DNA from: Selaginella tamariscina
Lineage: Eukaryota > Streptophyta > Lycopodiopsida > Selaginellales > Selaginellaceae
Direction of reading: 5' to 3'
NCBI GenBank assembly: GCA_003024785.1
Contig: PUQB01000135.1
Span: 447,244-511,243, forward strand
DNA length: 64,000 nucleotides
Positions 60,444 through 64,000 of this stretch are shown piece after piece; the stretch's first letter is position 1; every line of letters begins with the position of its first letter. The translations under genes were made by a program, and so were the position numbers. Below the pieces are notes generated by a model. That model ran no database searches, was not told the origin of the DNA, and saw only the letters and a list, made by a program, of their open reading frames with translations.

Positions 60444-63318
60444 CATCACCAATGACGATCTTATCCCCTTAGTGAGCATTCACTCCACTGTGTTCCAAAA
60501 CATGTTGAAATCTCTGCAAAGACTCAAAATACCTGTGTATAAATGCATTAGTTAAGATATATATAATATGAAATTTATAGTAGTTCATATTATAGCTCAA
60601 ATAATATTGTTATATATATAAGGTAAAATAAGAATCAGTACTATTAACAGTACTCAATTGTATAGCTAATGAGGTTTAACTATATAACTAAAAGAATATT
60701 CAATATAAAATGAAAAGTAATACATAACACCACATTAATATTATATTTACAAGTAATATACAGCATTATAACTACATAAGACATATATAGAGAATAAATT
60801 GTTAATACTAGAAACCATTTTATTTAATAGAAAACATCCATATACATGTGTGAAGGTTCAATAAATAAATGTATAAGTAAATAAACAATTAACGTTAAAC
60901 TATATCAATCATATAGTGTTTAAATTTAACCTTTATGCTGATATTAAGCATAACTAAACTTTATACTGGTATATCATGTGAAATATGATAATAAATAATA
61001 TATGTACTTCATGTAAAATAATCTTCACTTCTTCTTCTGCTGCTGCAAAATATACACATACGTGTGTGTGTGGGGGGGGGGGGAGAGAGAGATAAATTGT
61101 ATAATAAACAAGCATAAACACGTAGCTATATACACACACGATCCATCATATACAACTATCTATAACATTACATATCATATATATAATACACAATAACTTC
61201 AGTAGACACACATGTATAGATACATATACACATTCCAACGGACTGAAATAGCTTAAACATAGATTAAATACTACACAGATGACACAGATACACATGTAGT
61301 ATATATATACATGCATACGATACACACGCACATATACATGTATATTTAAAAACATATATGTATACATGTAGAGAATACAATACATACACATATTCATACC
61401 TGTATACGTTGTCTTATTAGACTGAAGAAGCTTATAAGTAACATGAACAAGCTCCTTCGTGCCTTGTAGTGTTGCAGCACTAATAGGAAGAGTCTTCACA
61501 CCACGTGATTCCATACCTTCCCCATCTTTCAGATGCTTCTGGAATATCCATCTTGTTAAAAGCTACGATGCCTTCGAAGCTAATAATGGATTAAATAGCT
61601 CTAGCTCTGTACGTATTGCACATACTCGTATTCTAGTTGCCGACTTGTACCATCTATAATGTGTATCTGTGCAAAAAAACATTATTCACACACACACACA
61701 CACACACACAGAGGTGTGTGTGTGTGTGTATGAATAATGTTTTATATATACAATGCATTGTTTATGTCCATGCATCACAAAGTTAACTTTACACATGAAG
61801 TACTGTATAGCATATGTGTATGATATATATACATAGTTTTACCTCATGTATGGTGCCACATACATGCACATGCACATCCACACACGCACACACAATGTAA
61901 CGCACACACGCACACACTGTTCATAGGGGACGAGAATCACACTAATATTAATGAATTAATTAATTATTTAATTACCAGAAGTGTGACGAAGAAACTCATG
62001 CCCAAGACCATACCCAGAATGTGCACCTTCCAGCAGACCTGATAAGTCAGCTACGATCCCAATACATTTCATATATAAATATATATAAAACGTGCGTGTT
62101 TGTGTAAATATGACCCTATAAAGCTATTTTCCTTATGTGATGCAATTACATAATACATAACAAGGTTATATCAAAATCAATTGAAAAATGATTTCAGTAT
62201 GTGTGCGTACGTGACATGCAAACACGCAGGCGCACATACAGAGAGAGATAGATTTCCTTATGTTAATTGTGGACTAGTTATTTAACTTCTGTATACATGC
62301 ACACACGAAAACGCACTAACCATGGTCGCGTCATAATCAAGTGAAACGACGCCAAGTTTTGGTAAAAGCGTAGTAAATGGATATGCAGCAACCTGCGGCC
62401 CTCATCGTAGCAATAACTCCTTTTGTTTGTCAATTCCATTAACAAATTCCTACAAATTATATTAGTTTATACTTTTTTATAATTTTTGTTGGTATATAGT
62501 TAACAAGTTACTACATAGTTATCCCTTAAAACGTTTGTTCTTAGCATATAACAGATTATTAGCTCGGATAGTTTGAAACTCACGACTCTTTAATATATAT
62601 ACTAGCAGTCCATCGTTAAAAATTATATGATTTTATTGATACGTGAATGATTTTACTGTATACGTATCAATTATATGGTTTCCTTTAATATATTATAATA
62701 GATCATCTGGACTATATATATATATAAAAGAAACAGTATATAGTTATTGGTCGCTACAAAGCTACAGATATTAAGAGGGGGGTCTATGCCAGCTTCGTAA
62801 ACTTTAACTTAAACTGTATTTACTAGATTATATAAAACTTACTAAATTAATATTATTAAAACAAAAAAACATACCCTAATTTTATTACCTGCTGCCTTTT
62901 GCTTCTGTAAAAGAGTTCCCCCTCTCCGTACGCACCATTCTTGGCACTTCCCTGAACCATGCCCTCCTCGTCCCGCTCTGAAATGAACTTTCTTTCAAAA
63001 ATGTGAGAGAACCATCGCCCTCAATATAAATTTCCACCTAAATAAATATACATTCATATGTCTTAATATATAAGTATTACACACGACTCTCCCCCCTCCC
63101 TTCCCCTCCCACACACACACACACACACACACGCAAACGTGCACACACTTGTATATGTAATGTGGTCCATCTGGTGGAAGAGGTCGTGAGGAATAAACTT
63201 CTCTATGCGAATACACATATGTGTATACACATGCAATATATACAGTACCTGCTTTCACATAGATTTGGCCGTGTCAAAACACAACAGGAACACGCTTTCT
63301 ACTCGTCCTTGTTGGTGC
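60444..63318 (-). pseudogene. OBGC-type GTPase, unit C, P-loop deleted
   Basis: The N-terminal exon 63318-63249 lacks one T of the KIY codons. The glycine-motif block is inverted (about 63,162-63,188). The glycine-rich exon (about 63.05-62.89 kb) is recognisable through HFRAGRGGHGSGKCQ. In the G1 exon (about 62.45-62.33 kb) a deletion joins gcggcc directly to ctcatcg, removing about 150 bp that hold the P-loop in unit A. G3 (about 62.07-61.98 kb), G4 (about 61.67-61.40 kb, keeping TYKLLQSNKTTYT) and the last exon (about 60.54-60.45 kb) remain. The linker exon kept in unit B is missing. Without the P-loop it cannot be a GTPase. Confidence 0.78.
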
Positions 63319-63408
63319 CTTGTTTACAAACATGTACATAGTTAAAGTTACATTAATAGATCATAATCTTCGTTGAAGTTACATTAATAGATCATAATTT
63401 GCAAAATA

Positions 63409-64000
63409 CATCTGTAGATATACAATATACACCAATACATATGTATACATATACATATAGGTACACAACATACAACATATCTAAAGTCGGGTACCTTCTC
63501 GTCTCGTCCACAAGGGGAACGTCAGTATCATCGTAGGCCGAATCACGCTCATCTTCTGCAGTCTGTGCAAATCGAAGAACCGAGCGTTAGTGCAAACATA
63601 CGAGGGTATTATATATGTGTCTGTTCTAAAGACGTTAGCTATATACACAGACAAAAAGACACGAAAACACATACGGGGTATTATATATGTGTCAAATACG
63701 AGGGTATATATCACATACGAGGGTTTATATATGTGTGTGTACCCGTTAGCACCTTCAGTGATAAAGAAACAGCACGTGCAATTTCCTCGTCTTCAGAAAT
63801 TGGACCACTAGCAACCGTAGTATCCTGCAAAGACTAAAACATCAACAGATGATGTATGCACTCAGATAATTATATATATACATATGGTGACGTATGATAC
63901 ACACAGACATACATATCTAATAAATATACTTGAGGACGAGTAAACAGCATATACGTGCGCACACACAACTCTTACGTTTCTCTGTTCAGCATCTCGTTTG
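63409..64000. repeat. Tandem segmental duplication, unit D, start only
   Basis: The unit start phrase (about 63,406-63,450) and the following PUX introns and exons match 20.37 and 39.07 kb. The window ends inside PUX exon 4, so the array continues to the right. Confidence 0.88.
63495..64000 (-). pseudogene. 5' part of the PUX gene, unit D, cut by the window edge
   Basis: Exon 6 (63495 to about 63,562) has a 9-bp in-frame deletion (ccatcgctt missing) but keeps the base that unit B lost. Exon 5 (about 63,829-63,758) is unchanged in its UIM-like sequence. Exon 4 begins at about 63,977 and runs off the window. Exons 7-12 are absent, and the OBG gene of unit C follows downstream. Whether its start codon survives cannot be seen here. 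Confidence 0.8.

Larger units (their letters stand above)
53803..63408. repeat. Tandem segmental duplication, unit C
   Basis: It repeats units A and B from the kinase MGGKLNV exon to upstream of the OBG N-terminal exon. It has no PUX exons on its left; the kinase exons of 53.1-53.8 kb stand there instead. It shows the empty site of the unit A retroelement (gaaacttacattgtatgtcac, about 59,286-59,306). Confidence 0.88.

Overview
The window looks like nuclear DNA of a land plant. The host genes are families I know from plants: a PUX-type UBX-domain protein, a DOG1-domain protein, an OBGC-type chloroplast GTPase, hybrid histidine-kinase pieces and ankyrin proteins ending in a PGG-like multi-pass membrane domain. 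Introns are short, AT-rich and full of CA/TG microsatellites. A transferrin-family gene is also present. I do not know transferrin from seed plants, so a seedless lineage (bryophyte, lycophyte or fern) is the better guess, but the sequence alone does not fix the species.

Region 1 (1 to about 13.4 kb) is repeat territory. A degenerate Mutator-like DNA transposon (about 0.93-8.71 kb, minus strand) carries inside it a broken Ty3/gypsy chromovirus (1161-7180, target duplication CTCGA). Then comes AT-rich non-coding DNA with a degenerate tandem repeat near 10.6-11.0 kb.

Region 2 (13.4-22.3 kb) holds three single-copy host genes: a five-exon, single-lobe transferrin with signal peptide and GPI-type tail (plus, 13801-15638); a three-exon DOG1-domain gene (minus, 16191-17366); and a complete 12-exon PUX8-like gene (minus, 18503-22287, 544 codons, uninterrupted).

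Region 3 (20.37 kb to the window end) is a tandem segmental duplication that starts inside PUX intron 6. Unit A is 20.37-39.07 kb, unit B 39.07-52.00 kb, unit C about 53.80-63.41 kb (preceded by 1.8 kb of distinct DNA with extra kinase exons), and unit D starts at 63.41 kb and is cut by the window edge. A full unit reads, left to right: PUX exons 6 to 1 (minus), histidine-kinase/receiver fragment (plus), three-exon ankyrin-PGG gene (plus), a two-exon OBG fragment (minus) and a larger OBG gene (minus). Every duplicated gene copy carries its own lesions. A second Ty3/gypsy element (30071-34831, target duplication CTTAC) sits only in unit A, and unit C keeps the empty site.

The observations most worth following are: the GPI-anchored monolobal transferrin with all four iron ligands visible; unit junctions that place PUX exons 1-6 in phase upstream of the OBG body; a micro-inversion of about 33 bp across the OBG glycine motif and splice donor; and expansion of a 222-bp double-ankyrin module (5, 2 and 1 copies in units A, B and C).
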